Shown: positions 26,348-35,644, numbered from the stretch's first letter. The stretch: DNA of 64,000 nucleotides from Labilibaculum manganireducens (GCF_002843385.1 NZ_MVDE01000021.1:1-64000), one strand, 5' to 3'. The notes: generated by a model from the sequence alone, not told the origin. Made by a program: numbers and translations.

Positions 26348-26385
26348 AAACAAGCAACTTTAAATTTTAAAGTTGCTTGTTTTGT
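26348..26385 (+). terminator. Intrinsic terminator after the TPR-like gene
   Basis: A perfect 16-bp stem (26348-26363 with 26367-26382), a three-base loop and a T-rich end lie about 27 bp after the stop codon at 26321. Confidence 0.85.
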
Positions 26386-26529
26386 ATCCTATTGTTTTTA
26401 AAACAAACGAATATTGATCCCGAATACTTTTTCCTGAAGCCCACTCATATTAGGAATTGTGACAAAAAAAACTGTAGTTTTGCCGTTCTTATTCAAAGTG
26501 AGGCCATCAATTAGTCTAAAACAACAATA

Positions 26530-26955
26530 ATGAATATAAAAATAATTGATTACGGAATTTGTAAAGCGATTGGAGAGACAAAGAAAGACATTGTTCCGGG
26601 TAGTACAACAGGATACTTTTTGCATTCTGATGACATGGAGTTTGTTGAAAAAACCGATGTTATTCATCCTACGGTAGGTTTGAGTTTTGGAATAAGTTAT
26701 CAATTCGAAATTGATTCAGAGGAAGCAGAACTTGTTGATTTTGTGTGCAGGATAAGACATCCTAAGTTGGTGAATCCAATTAGTATGGAACAATTTATGG
26801 AAACCGTGGAAGAAAAAGACAGCTATACTGATGAGTTAGGCTATGACTTCTACACGTTTGAATTGGACTGGGAAATGCAGCCGGGGGAATGGATTTTTGA
26901 GATTATTTATGATGATAAGATCATGTGCAGTCAGACATTTATTTTGAGAGAATAA
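26530..26955 (+). CDS. DUF3859-like protein
   Basis: This small protein of 141 residues has no signal peptide. The pattern IIDYGICKAIGETKKDIVPG near the start, GLSFGISYQFEID in the middle and YTFELDWEMQPGEWIFEIIY near the end resemble the DUF3859 beta-sandwich family, whose function is unknown. The Trp-rich end and several beta strands fit such a fold. It stands alone between the terminator at 26348 and the convergent purU gene. The family assignment comes from memory of the motif and is moderate in strength. Confidence 0.65.
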   Translation: MNIKIIDYGICKAIGETKKDIVPGSTTGYFLHSDDMEFVEKTDVIHPTVGLSFGISYQFEIDSEEAELVDFVCRIRHPKLVNPISMEQFMETVEEKDSYTDELGYDFYTFELDWEMQPGEWIFEIIYDDKIMCSQTFILRE

Positions 26956-27000
26956 AGCAAATGGATATACTTGCGCCTCCTAACTTTAAGTAGATCTCTC

Positions 27001-27049
27001 AATAAAAAAATAAACGAATGGTCCTCCGAGATGTTGCCGGAAGACCATT
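27001..27049 (-). terminator. Terminator after purU
   Basis: AATGGTCCTCCG (27017-27028) pairs with CGGAAGACCATT (27038-27049) with one mismatch; on the minus strand it is followed by a run of T interrupted by A. It lies 35 bp downstream of the purU stop. Confidence 0.75.
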
Positions 27050-27083
27050 TTGCATTTGTACTATTTTTCAGATAGAATTGCCT

Positions 27084-27950
27084 TTAAAAAACAATTGTAC
27101 GGGTACCATCTACAATAATGCGGTGTTCCGATTTGTAGGCAAGAGCCCGGGCCAGTACAATACGTTCCAGATCACGACCTTTACGGATCAAATCTTTAAT
27201 GGTATCCTTGTGTGTAATACGCATAATATCCTGCTCAATAATTGGTCCTTCGTCCAAATCTTCGGTTACAAAGTGACTGGTTGCTCCAATCATTTTTACA
27301 CCGCGTTCATAAGCCTGTTTGTATGGGTTTCCTCCAACAAATCCAGGTAAAAAGGAGTGGTGTATGTTGATAATCTTATTTTTGAACTCACGAATAAAGT
27401 TCGGTGATAAAACCTGCATGTAGCGGGCTAACACTACCAAATCGATATTAAGTTCTCTTAGTAAGGCAATCTCTTTGGCTTCCTGCTCAGGTTTGGTTTC
27501 TTTTGTTATCGGAAAAACATGGTATGGAATTCCGGCAGCATCGGCAATTGGTTTCAAATCCGGATGATTCGATATGATTAAAGGAATTTCGATGTCGTAT
27601 TCGCTCATGTTGTAGCGCCACAGAATTTCCTGAAGACAATGGTCGTATTTTGAAACGAAAATGGCTACACGTTGCTTCTGATTCGAAAACTCGATTCTCC
27701 AATGTGCATCAAACTCCTTGGCCAGAGGTTCGAATGTTTCGTGAAGTTTGGAAGCAGGAATTGTCGAGTTGGACATGTTCCAGGCAATCCGCAAAGAGAA
27801 AAACTGCTGGTTTTGGTTTACATGTTCATCCAAATCGATGATGTTACCACCTATTTTGTAGATAAATTGAGTGATTTTGGCTACAATTCCGTTTTTATCC
27901 GGACAGGTAAAGAGTAAAAATGCGTTTACATTATTTTCAGACATAGTCAT
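27084..27950 (-). CDS. purU: Formyltetrahydrofolate deformylase
   Basis: The 288-residue cytoplasmic enzyme hydrolyses 10-formyltetrahydrofolate to formate and tetrahydrofolate, balancing one-carbon pools and supplying formate. An ACT domain occupies about residues 8-85 (LFTCPDKNGIVAKITQFIY), and the formyltransferase-like domain follows with ISNHPDLKPIADAAGIPY, LVVLARYMQVLSP, IINIHHSFLPGFVGGNPY and GATSHFVTEDLDEGPII. The HHSFLP and DEGPII blocks include the catalytic His and Asp of the family. There are two in-frame ATG codons at the start (27950 and 27944). No neighbour is functionally linked, although pflB also produces formate. Confidence 0.94.
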   Translation of the reverse strand: MTMSENNVNAFLLFTCPDKNGIVAKITQFIYKIGGNIIDLDEHVNQNQQFFSLRIAWNMSNSTIPASKLHETFEPLAKEFDAHWRIEFSNQKQRVAIFVSKYDHCLQEILWRYNMSEYDIEIPLIISNHPDLKPIADAAGIPYHVFPITKETKPEQEAKEIALLRELNIDLVVLARYMQVLSPNFIREFKNKIINIHHSFLPGFVGGNPYKQAYERGVKMIGATSHFVTEDLDEGPIIEQDIMRITHKDTIKDLIRKGRDLERIVLARALAYKSEHRIIVDGTRTIVF

Positions 27951-28182
27951 TTCATTGATATCGGAATGATAAATTCCGTGAATTAAAGTTCAAGTTACTA
28001 ATTTGCTTCAATATGGAACGATTTGCCCGTTAGGTAAGTGGTGTGTGATGCAAAAGTAGAAATTTTAGAGAATTATTAATTAAAAATTATGAATTAATAA
28101 TTGTATAAAACGAAATAAGCTCTTTTGAAACTGTTTTCTTTCTTTGTATGAATCTTATGCACACTATGAACTTGGAGCTTTG

Positions 28183-29078
28183 TTCTTCTCTTCTTTGGAA
28201 GTAGATAGAGTGAGGTGATTTTGTTCTTTTAACACCCCTCTGCCTGTCGGCATCTCCCCTATAAAAGGGAGAATTCGTAATAGAGACACTATATATTACT
28301 TTGTGTTCTTTGTGATATCCTTCGTTTACTTTGAGGTTAAACTTTTATTTTTATTGATCATTATGGCAAGTTTATGATTAAGGAGCTTGTAGCCGTGTTC
28401 TTCTCTTCTTTGGAAGTAGATAGGGTGAGGTGATTTTGTTCTTTTAACACCCCTCTGCCTGTCGGCATCTCCCCTATAAAAGGGAGAATTCGTAATAGAG
28501 ACACTATATATTACTTTGTGTTCTTTGTGATATCCTTCGTTTACTTTGAGGTTAAACTTTTATTTTTATTGATCATTATGGCAAGTTTATGATTAAGGAG
28601 CTTGTAGCCGTGTTCTTCTCTTCTTTGGAAGTAGATAGGGTGAGGTGATTTTGTTCTTTTAACACCCCTCTGCCTGTCGGCATCTCCCCTATAAAAGGGA
28701 GAATTCGTAATAGAGACACTATATATTACTTTGTGTTCTTTGTGATATCCTTCGTTTACTTTGAGGTTAAACTTTTATTTTTATTGATCATTATGGCAGG
28801 TTTATGATTAAGGAGCTTGTAGCTGTGTTCTTCTCTCCTTTTGGAGAGAGATAGAGTGAGGTGATTTTGTTCTTTAACACCCCTCTGCCTGTCGGCATCT
28901 CCCCTATAAAAGGGAGAATTTGTAATAGAGACACTATATATTACTTTGTGTTCTTTGTGATATCCTTCGTTTACTTTGAGGTTAAACTTTTATTTTTATT
29001 GATCATTATGGCAAGTTTATGATTAAGGAGCTTGTAGCTGTGTTCTTCTCTCCTTGAGGAGAGAGATAGAGTGAGGTG
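28183..29078. repeat. 215-bp tandem repeat, four copies plus a partial fifth
   Basis: Unit starts (TTCTTCTC) are at 28183, 28398, 28613, 28828 and 29043, exactly 215 bp apart. Each unit contains AACACCCCTCTGCC, a short hairpin CTCCC/GGGAG and an AT-rich tail ending GATTAAGGAGCTTGTAGC. The fourth and fifth copies also keep an intact CTCTCC-GGAGAG stem that is degenerate in the first three. Copies are otherwise nearly identical. No gene is present in the 1.4-kb gap between purU and pfk. Confidence 0.95.
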
Positions 29079-29160
29079 TTTTTTAAAATTGTGACATGAG
29101 AATGGCAGAAAGCTTATTGTAACAGCAAATATTTGTTTGTGTAACGGATTTACAGAATAC

Positions 29161-29210
29161 AATAAACCCGGGATTGAAGTTGATATTGCTCCTTACCCCG
29201 GGTTATTAAT
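29161..29210 (-). terminator. GC-rich hairpin downstream of phosphofructokinase gene
   Basis: AATAAACCCGGG and CCCGGGTTATT form a strong stem about 140 bp beyond the pfk stop codon on the minus strand. A terminator role is plausible; the long distance leaves doubt. Confidence 0.5.
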
Positions 29211-29282
29211 TTTAGAGCTTTTTGAGCTCGCTTGTATGTTTTTCCCTTGTACTTATTCTTTATCATCATTGGGATGACAAAG

Positions 29283-29343
29283 CCTTGTACCTTGTACCTT
29301 TAAACTTGTACCTTCTTCCTTGTACCTTTCTCCTTCAACCTTA
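29283..29343. repeat. CTTGTACCTT low-complexity repeat at pfk 3' end
   Basis: Imperfect copies of CCTTGTACCTT crowd the 60 bp directly after the pfk stop codon, similar in placement to the 7-bp satellite at pflA. It has no coding potential. Confidence 0.7.
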
Positions 29344-29347
29344 AGGT

Positions 29348-30568
29348 TTACTCCCAATTCAAAATTCTGGTGAAAACATAGTTTTCCGTATCAGGAAGAT
29401 ATGCTTTTGCCGTTTCAACATCTTCGGCTGTAAGATAATGCAGGTTGTAGTTCAATACAGACTGTACACGCTGACTGTTTACATCAACCAAACGAGGTTT
29501 CACCTTTCCGTTTTCGTCTTCTACATCTTTTAGGAATAAAGGAGAAGCATCGCCTATAGGATCGACAGTTACCATACATTTAGAATGACCTTGCCTGAAC
29601 AAAGTGTAAACACCATTTCCTAACAAGGTACACAAGCTAAGATCAAAACCGATTGGTCTGCAGCAACGGATTTCAAATCCCAGTTCAACCGGACGGGTTC
29701 CTATGTTCAGATTGTAGGTTTTCATTTTGCGCTGAATTACCATATTGAAAACGTGCGCTTTGCTTACATTGAACAATTCCGGATGCCCGTGAGCATCGTA
29801 GGTGAAATTAACGCCTGTGCTTTTGATCTCTTCATCGCTCATAAAATGGAAAACTCCTTCGCTAATGATCGCAGCTCCGTAGTTTAAGCCCATTATTCTT
29901 CTCTTTATGATAGAGGAGATGACCAGTTGAGCAATTTTTTCGGCTGAAATGCTTGTTTTGTTGAACATTTCAGGAATAATAATCATTGGAAAATGACAGG
30001 CGGTACCAATTCCGAAAGCCAGATGACCCGCTTCTCGTCCCATAGCGGCCAACACGAACCAGTTCTGAGATGTTCTGGCATCTTCGCACACGGTAGTTGC
30101 AATCTTAACTCCTTCGTCTTTAGCGGAGTGATATCCAAATGTTGGAGATCCTTCCGGCAAAGGAAGATCGTTGTCGATGGTTTTTGGTACGTGAATGTTC
30201 GAGATATTTACCTTATTTTCTTCCAGATATTTTGAAATTCGGTTTGCTGTAGATGCTGTATCGTCGCCACCAATGGTAACCAATAGTTTTACATTGTTTT
30301 CAACGAAAAAATCGGTTGAGAAATCTGAATTTTTTGGTTTGAAACGACTCATTTTTAGATGAGAACCACCTCTTGTAAAAATTCCATCAAGAGTTTCGAA
30401 GTCGAGATCGACTATTTTACGATCCTTAGAGAAAAGACCTTTGTAGCCTTCGTGCAAACCAATTACCCGGTAACCGTTTTTTAAAAATACTTTTCCTACA
30501 CTACTAATCACGGTGTTGATGCCCGGAGCCGGACCTCCACCACACAGAATTACAACAGATTCTTTCAT
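29348..30568 (-). CDS. 6-phosphofructokinase, PPi-dependent type predicted
   Basis: The 406-residue glycolytic enzyme of the PfkA superfamily converts fructose 6-phosphate to fructose 1,6-bisphosphate. The N-terminal LCGGGPAPGINTVI loop and the central PKTIDNDLPLPEGSPTFGY and MGREAGHLAFGIG blocks are clear. At the phosphoryl-donor site the sequence is TIGGDDTAS rather than GGDGS, and PKTIDND rather than PGTIDND. The Asp and Lys at these positions are the residues known to favour pyrophosphate over ATP. The enzyme may therefore be reversible and work in both glycolysis and gluconeogenesis. The start at 30568 (MKESVVILCGGG) is clear, with a -7 box upstream. The fold is certain and the donor is inferred. 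Confidence 0.9.
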   Translation of the reverse strand: MKESVVILCGGGPAPGINTVISSVGKVFLKNGYRVIGLHEGYKGLFSKDRKIVDLDFETLDGIFTRGGSHLKMSRFKPKNSDFSTDFFVENNVKLLVTIGGDDTASTANRISKYLEENKVNISNIHVPKTIDNDLPLPEGSPTFGYHSAKDEGVKIATTVCEDARTSQNWFVLAAMGREAGHLAFGIGTACHFPMIIIPEMFNKTSISAEKIAQLVISSIIKRRIMGLNYGAAIISEGVFHFMSDEEIKSTGVNFTYDAHGHPELFNVSKAHVFNMVIQRKMKTYNLNIGTRPVELGFEIRCCRPIGFDLSLCTLLGNGVYTLFRQGHSKCMVTVDPIGDASPLFLKDVEDENGKVKPRLVDVNSQRVQSVLNYNLHYLTAEDVETAKAYLPDTENYVFTRILNWE

Positions 30569-30601
30569 TGGATAAATGGATGTTTTATTTTAAAGATCCG
30601 G

Positions 30602-30609
30602 CAAAGATA
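30602..30609 (-). promoter_or_regulatory. -7 box upstream of phosphofructokinase gene
   Basis: On the minus strand the site reads TATCTTTG, matching TAnnTTTG, 34-41 nt before the start codon. No good -33 partner was found. Confidence 0.45.
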
Positions 30610-30924
30610 GAGGAATTTGGAAAACTATACTTACTTTTTTGGGTTGAGTGGGAGCTTATGTGATAAGGTTGCTGCGTTAAGGATTGCAGCAGAAACCCCG
30701 AAACCTTCCTGCAACGGAGTGAAAGGGAGGTGAGGAGTTGCAGCGGAAAGCCTGACCCGTGTGATGCTTTGTGCGCAGGATAGGGGAACGCCCAAAATTC
30801 TAATGCAGGATGCTAAGTTGCTGTGAAATAATATTTTGTAAGCCGGTCACTTTGTCTTATTTTTACATAGACACCACTTTCTTAAGTACTTCAATAGATT
30901 TTCTAACCTTATTAAATCACAATT
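30610..30924. other. Intergenic region with GC-richer repeat-like block
   Basis: The divergent gap between pfk and the S9 peptidase holds a locally GC-richer stretch (about 30660-30800) with CTGCAACGGAGTG and a related GTTGCAGCGGAAAGCCTGAC. These look like fragments of dispersed intergenic repeats. No open frame or RNA gene could be supported. Confidence 0.5.
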
Positions 30925-32847
30925 ATGAAACGTAATTATTTGATTTTATTTGCCCTTTTATTCGTGTTGGCCGCTTGCCAGCCGAAAAAAAAAGTTGTTG
31001 AGATTCCTTCCTACAGTATTGAACAGTTTTATAAAAACACCAATGTGAGCGGCGGTTCGTTCTCGGGCGATGGTAGTAAATTGTTGGTGAGCAGTAATGA
31101 AACAGGTATCTACAATCTGTTTGAGATTCCTGTAGATGGTTCTCCTGCCAAACAACTGACGAATTCGGAAAAGGAATCTTTTTTCGGATTGGCTTATTTC
31201 CCAAACAGCGATAAGGTGCTTTTGTCTTATGATCAAGGGGGAAACGAGAACAATCATATTTACATGAGAGATGTGGATGGTACGATAACTGATTTAACCC
31301 CTTTTGAAGGTGCAAGAGCTGGATTTTGGGGCTGGGATCGTGATGAAAAATCGTTTTACTACCAAAGTAACAAGCGCAATCCAAAGTTTATGGATTTGTA
31401 TCAGATTGGTCTGGAATCCATTGAAAAAGGTGATTTTACTGCGAAGTTATTGTATGAAAATAACGACGGATTGGATGTTGCCGCCAAAAGTAAGGACAAT
31501 CGATATCTTGCCTTAACCCAAAGTATTACTACAAACAACAACGAAATGTATTTGTACGATAGAAAATCGGGCAAGAAAATGCACATTTCGGAGCACTCCG
31601 GTGATGCAACTTACAATCCACAGTTTTTTAGTTTGGATGGCAAGTATTTGTACTATTTAAGTAATGAAGATTCTGATTTTGTTTATCTGAATAAATACGA
31701 CATTGAATCGGGAGAAAAGGAAATGGTTTTTAAGGCCGATTGGGATGTTTGGTATGCCTACGATTCATACAACGAAAAATATCGGATTATTGGGATTAAT
31801 GAAGATGGAAAGACAAACGTTAAGATGATTGATTTGACAACCAATGAGGAAGTTAAGTTGCCTGAGATTAAAGGTGGTGATATAAAATCGGTTGGTTTAA
31901 CAAAAGACGAAAACCGTGTTCGTTTGGTTGTAGGTACCTCGGTTTCTCCAAATAACATTTATGTTTTTGAACTGGGAGATACTGAAGCGAAAAAATTGAC
32001 TGAAACTTTAAATCCGGAGATCGATCCTGCAAATTTAGTGGAAGCGAAAGTGGTTCGTTACGAATCGTTTGATGGTGTTCAGATTCCGGCCATTTACTAC
32101 CAACCTAAAATTGCAGCAGCAGATCGCAAAGTACCTGCTATGGTTTGGGTGCATGGTGGTCCGGGAGGACAATCGAGAGTGAGTTACTTTTCTTTAATTC
32201 AGTTTATGGTGAATCATGGTTATGCTGTTTTGGCAGTGAATAATCGTGGCAGCAGCGGTTATGGCAAGAAGTTTTACGCAATGGATGATAAGAAGCATGG
32301 TGATGAGGATTTAAAGGATTGTATCTGGGGAAAGAAATTTTTGGCTTCGACAGGTGTTGTTGATGAAACAAAAATTGGAATTATTGGTGGTTCGTATGGT
32401 GGTTACATGACCATGGCTGCTTTGACTTTTGCTCCTGAAGAATTTGAGGTTGGAGTTAATATTTTTGGAGTGACCAATTGGCTGCGGACCTTAAAATCGA
32501 TTCCTCCGTACTGGGAATCATTCCGTAATGCTTTGTATGCCGAAATTGGCGACCCTACAACCATTGATTCGGTTACCTTATACAATAAATCTCCCTTGTT
32601 TTTTGCTGATAAAGTAACTAAACCATTAATGGTGCTGCAGGGAGCAAATGATGTTCGTGTTTTGCAGGCAGAATCGGATGAGATTGTTGAAGCTGTTAAA
32701 AAGAATGACGTGCCGGTAGAATACATCGTGTTTGATGATGAAGGACATGGTTTCCGTAAAAAGGAAAATGAAATTAAAGGGTATGGACAGGTTGTTGTTT
32801 TCCTGGATAAATATTTAAAGAAAGAAGAAGTTGCTGTGGCTGAATAA
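30925..32847 (+). CDS. S9-family prolyl oligopeptidase-type peptidase (lipoprotein)
   Basis: The 640-residue protein has a lipoprotein signal peptide (lipobox VLAACQPKK), a seven-bladed-type beta-propeller (about residues 35-360, with repeats like LLVSSNETGIYNLFEIPVDG) and a C-terminal alpha/beta-hydrolase domain. HGGPGGQ precedes the nucleophile in GGSYGGYMTM (Ser490), the acid is probably in GANDVRVLQ and the base His lies in DEGHGFRKKEN. Such enzymes trim short peptides in the periplasm. It might process peptides taken up by the SusCD system at 8.7 kb, but the loci are far apart. It appears to be a single gene ended by a bidirectional hairpin. Confidence 0.92.
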   Translation: MKRNYLILFALLFVLAACQPKKKVVEIPSYSIEQFYKNTNVSGGSFSGDGSKLLVSSNETGIYNLFEIPVDGSPAKQLTNSEKESFFGLAYFPNSDKVLLSYDQGGNENNHIYMRDVDGTITDLTPFEGARAGFWGWDRDEKSFYYQSNKRNPKFMDLYQIGLESIEKGDFTAKLLYENNDGLDVAAKSKDNRYLALTQSITTNNNEMYLYDRKSGKKMHISEHSGDATYNPQFFSLDGKYLYYLSNEDSDFVYLNKYDIESGEKEMVFKADWDVWYAYDSYNEKYRIIGINEDGKTNVKMIDLTTNEEVKLPEIKGGDIKSVGLTKDENRVRLVVGTSVSPNNIYVFELGDTEAKKLTETLNPEIDPANLVEAKVVRYESFDGVQIPAIYYQPKIAAADRKVPAMVWVHGGPGGQSRVSYFSLIQFMVNHGYAVLAVNNRGSSGYGKKFYAMDDKKHGDEDLKDCIWGKKFLASTGVVDETKIGIIGGSYGGYMTMAALTFAPEEFEVGVNIFGVTNWLRTLKSIPPYWESFRNALYAEIGDPTTIDSVTLYNKSPLFFADKVTKPLMVLQGANDVRVLQAESDEIVEAVKKNDVPVEYIVFDDEGHGFRKKENEIKGYGQVVVFLDKYLKKEEVAVAE

Positions 32848-32870
32848 GCGGAACGGCGAATAAAAATATG

Positions 32871-32900
32871 AGGGTGTTCAAAAAAAATGAGCACCCTTTT
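32871..32900. terminator. Bidirectional terminator between convergent genes
   Basis: AGGGTGTTCA pairs with TGAGCACCCT with one mismatch around an A-rich loop, followed by T on the plus strand and preceded by A-rich DNA. It serves the S9 peptidase and possibly the convergent lipoprotein gene. Confidence 0.7.
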
Positions 32901-32909
32901 TAATTTGTA

Positions 32910-33887
32910 TTAAGATACCTTTTTGATCATTCTAAATGTTGGGTTAAATGAAAATACTTTTATTTTTTGAGGATGAATTTTTAGTGTGGAAAAATCTACT
33001 TTTATTTTCAAAGGAGGATGTTTAAAGTATCCAAAGTTAAGTTGTGTTTGCAGTCTGTCACCTTTTTTAAGGATAGATTTATGTCCTTCGGATTTTGTAA
33101 CAGCACTTACTACCTGATGCCTTATTTCTTTTTCGCTCTCAGGATCAATGCTGGTTATTTGTATTGAATCGGGAGAAAACTTTAAATATTCGCTGCTGTG
33201 ATTAATTAATTTTAGATTCAAGAAAAGGCTGTCGTTATCTTGGTAAAATTTGGTTGTTAGTACAATTCCATTCATCACAATTTCGGTTTCAGAAAATTGA
33301 AAATTAGATTGAAGTTTTTCTTTTGTTAGTTCGTATAGCGTGATTGAGTGTTCGTGGGCAAAATTATTGAGATAATTCGAAAATAATTTTTCGTTTGCAT
33401 TGAATTTAATAACCTGATTTGTTATTGAATGACCATTTGTATCTCTAATGAAATTAAAATCAATAAAATAACAACTATCTAAATCGCCTCTTTTTTCTGT
33501 TCGCGAGAATAAATATTTATTATTTATGGGTGTAAATTTATAGACGAATGATTGTGAGCTATCGGGAAGTAGTACAGTTTTGGTTCTAACCGAAATAGGA
33601 TTGCTTCGGTGATTTTCCAGTGTTTGAATTTGAAGTAAGTAGGGGGAAATTACAATTGACGATTTTCTATTATTTCGAATTTGTCCGTAAAATAATAAAG
33701 TATCTCCGCTTGCATTAGCACATAGGCCGGAATTAACAAAAATTCCGTTTGAGTTTATTATACTTGGGGCTTCAAATTTAAGAGGATATTGTTTTTCCAG
33801 TTTGCCGGGCAATACTAATTTATCTTGATTGGAACATGATGCTGTAAGATGGATAAAAAAAAGAGTTGATAATAGTCGAATAAGCAT
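32910..33887 (-). CDS. Lipoprotein of unknown function
   Basis: The 325-residue protein has a signal peptide with lipobox HLTASCSNQDK. The remainder is rich in beta strands and polar residues and seems to contain two similar immunoglobulin-like halves, for example SGDTLLFYGQIRNNRKSSIV and NDSLFLNLKLINHSSEYLKF, both describing a strand pair before a polar loop. No enzymatic motif is visible. The first in-frame start, a TTG at 33911, would add eight residues; the ATG at 33887 starts the signal peptide directly and is preferred. It lies 70 bp downstream of the amylase gene on the same strand. Confidence 0.7.
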   Translation of the reverse strand: MLIRLLSTLFFIHLTASCSNQDKLVLPGKLEKQYPLKFEAPSIINSNGIFVNSGLCANASGDTLLFYGQIRNNRKSSIVISPYLLQIQTLENHRSNPISVRTKTVLLPDSSQSFVYKFTPINNKYLFSRTEKRGDLDSCYFIDFNFIRDTNGHSITNQVIKFNANEKLFSNYLNNFAHEHSITLYELTKEKLQSNFQFSETEIVMNGIVLTTKFYQDNDSLFLNLKLINHSSEYLKFSPDSIQITSIDPESEKEIRHQVVSAVTKSEGHKSILKKGDRLQTQLNFGYFKHPPLKIKVDFSTLKIHPQKIKVFSFNPTFRMIKKVS

Positions 33888-33957
33888 AACTGTGTAGTTT
33901 TTAGAGATCAAGTGGAAGCCATGACTTCTGTTAAAAAGTCATGGCTTAAATAGTAAT

Positions 33958-35337
33958 TTATTTTGATGACCAAACGGTATATCCGTGTGGCGGAGCCTGA
34001 ATTTTAACCCACTTGCCACTCTGAGTTACCGGTTCCCAACTTGAATTTCCTGTGTAATCTTTAATTGTTGTGCTTGACCAATTGGTTTCAATCCATCTTT
34101 CCTGCCAACTATCTGAATTGTTGATGTAAACAACTAATCCCGGACCATTCCATCCGTTTCTGCGTGCTACATATTCATCATTATCATCATATAATATGGA
34201 TGTGGTGCCACTAGCCAGATTATTGTGAATCCATATTAAATTATTCATTTTATCCTTGTCCAGCCATTCTTCATAATCACGATAGAAAACGCATGGATAT
34301 CCTTCGTGAGTTAGAATATATGAATATGCTAGCATTTTATTCCAAATTTCATCTGTATCGTGATTGGTTACGAATGTAACTGCTCTGGTTGCATTCTGCT
34401 TCCACATCATGTTATTATTCAATTTGGTCAGGTCATTTCCATCAAAAGCATCGTTCATTGCATAATAACAGGCAAAATCGAATACGGATGAATTAGCTTC
34501 ATTGGCCCACCAATTAAGATAATCTACATTGCTGTCCCATAATTCCCCTACCGAGAATCCTCCTACAGAAGCATTCCATTCTCTTACAACCCATGGTTCA
34601 AATCCCTTCACATAATCGAAACGCCAACCATCAAAGCCCATTACATTTTTGTAGTATTTGGCTACAGAATTGGAGTTGTTCCACAACCAATCCTGCACAT
34701 AAGTCTTGCTGTGACACAAGTCAGGATATCCGCCAAAAGCACCTAAATCATTTGTTTCAATATCATTAGGATGAAAATCATTGTAATTTCGATAGAACAA
34801 ACCAGATAATGGATTAAAGTCTGTCCATGTATCTGTTCCGGTGTATGGATTTTGTTCCGATGCTCCTCCGCTGTTGTGATTGATAACGATATCGGCATAC
34901 ACAAGCAAACCTTCGTTATGAGCAGAACTGATCAGATTTTGTAATTCTGCTGTTGATCCAAAACGAGTTTCGATTGATCCCATCTGATTGTATTGTCCAA
35001 AATCATAATAATCGAAAGGATCATAACCCATAGAATAAGTTCCATTTTGTGCTTTGGAAGCTGGTGGTAACCAAATGGCATTAAAGCCGGCATTGCTCCA
35101 ATCAGAAACCTTAGAATCAAGAGTGTTCCACCAATCGCCTCCTGCAGGAACATCCCAATAAAAGGCTTGCATTAGTACACTGGCATTACTAGTGGTTTTG
35201 GCGGTTAAATTTGTTGTTTTAGTGGTTTGAACCTCTGGCTGAAGTTCAGTAATCTCATCTTTGGAACAAGAGGAAAACATTAATCCCAAACTAAGTATGA
35301 GAGTTAAACTTAGGTAAAACAGGTCTCTCTTTTTCAT
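33958..35337 (-). CDS. Secreted alpha-amylase (GH13)
   Basis: The 459-residue lipoprotein hydrolyses alpha-1,4-glucans. The signal peptide ends LMFSSCSKDE. The four GH13 regions are present: region I DIVINHNSGG, region II GWRFDYVKG with the nucleophile Asp, region III SVGELW with the acid/base Glu, and region IV FVTNHDTD. A C-terminal beta domain ends PPHGYTVWSSK, similar to plant and Bacteroidota alpha-amylases. The ATG at 35337 is preferred over a TTG three codons earlier. The upstream region has a perfect AT-rich inverted repeat and a CAAACGTTTG palindrome that could bind a LacI-type regulator. No SusCD pair lies beside it, so it is not part of a full starch PUL here. Confidence 0.93.
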   Translation of the reverse strand: MKKRDLFYLSLTLILSLGLMFSSCSKDEITELQPEVQTTKTTNLTAKTTSNASVLMQAFYWDVPAGGDWWNTLDSKVSDWSNAGFNAIWLPPASKAQNGTYSMGYDPFDYYDFGQYNQMGSIETRFGSTAELQNLISSAHNEGLLVYADIVINHNSGGASEQNPYTGTDTWTDFNPLSGLFYRNYNDFHPNDIETNDLGAFGGYPDLCHSKTYVQDWLWNNSNSVAKYYKNVMGFDGWRFDYVKGFEPWVVREWNASVGGFSVGELWDSNVDYLNWWANEANSSVFDFACYYAMNDAFDGNDLTKLNNNMMWKQNATRAVTFVTNHDTDEIWNKMLAYSYILTHEGYPCVFYRDYEEWLDKDKMNNLIWIHNNLASGTTSILYDDNDEYVARRNGWNGPGLVVYINNSDSWQERWIETNWSSTTIKDYTGNSSWEPVTQSGKWVKIQAPPHGYTVWSSK

Positions 35338-35446
35338 AAGTAACAAAAATTTAGCAGTTAATTTAAATGTTTGATTTTAATTTAAATAATCGTTTATAGT
35401 CATGACATGTTTCTTCTCTGTTTATGAAAGAAGAATGCTATAATTT

Positions 35447-35483
35447 ATGATTAAATAAAAGTTTACAGGTTTTATTTAATCAT
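35447..35483. promoter_or_regulatory. Perfect inverted repeat upstream of amylase
   Basis: ATGATTAAATAAAA (35447-35460) and TTTTATTTAATCAT (35470-35483) are perfect 14-bp arms around a nine-base loop, 110-146 bp before the amylase start. It could be an operator or a leader hairpin. Apart from this, the next entry and the terminator at 35645, the 362-bp gap shows nothing clear. Confidence 0.5.
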
Positions 35484-35504
35484 ATAATTGATGAAAAAAC
35501 ACAA

Positions 35505-35514
35505 CAAACGTTTG
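35505..35514. promoter_or_regulatory. CAAACGTTTG palindrome, possible LacI-family operator
   Basis: A perfect 10-bp palindrome with a central CG, the layout of many LacI/GalR-family operators, lies about 170 bp upstream of the alpha-amylase start. Control of amylase by such a regulator is an inference; no lacI-type gene is in the window. Confidence 0.4.
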
Positions 35515-35644
35515 CATGGAAGGGCTGAATATTAGATAGTAAGCGAATTTTAACGCAGTTTGATGCAACTAAAATCAAATCTGTTTAAAAATATGGGTAA
35601 GAGACCCTGGAATTAAATGGTTTAATTAGGGTAGGGTGCTATAA

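Noticed and set aside
28183-29078. CRISPR array interpretation of the 215-bp repeats
   Set aside because: Units are contiguous and nearly identical with no unique spacers, and no cas genes are present.
30923-31384. Minus-strand open frame opposite the S9 peptidase start
   Set aside because: It is antisense to the signal peptide and propeller region of the peptidase, with no recognisable motif.
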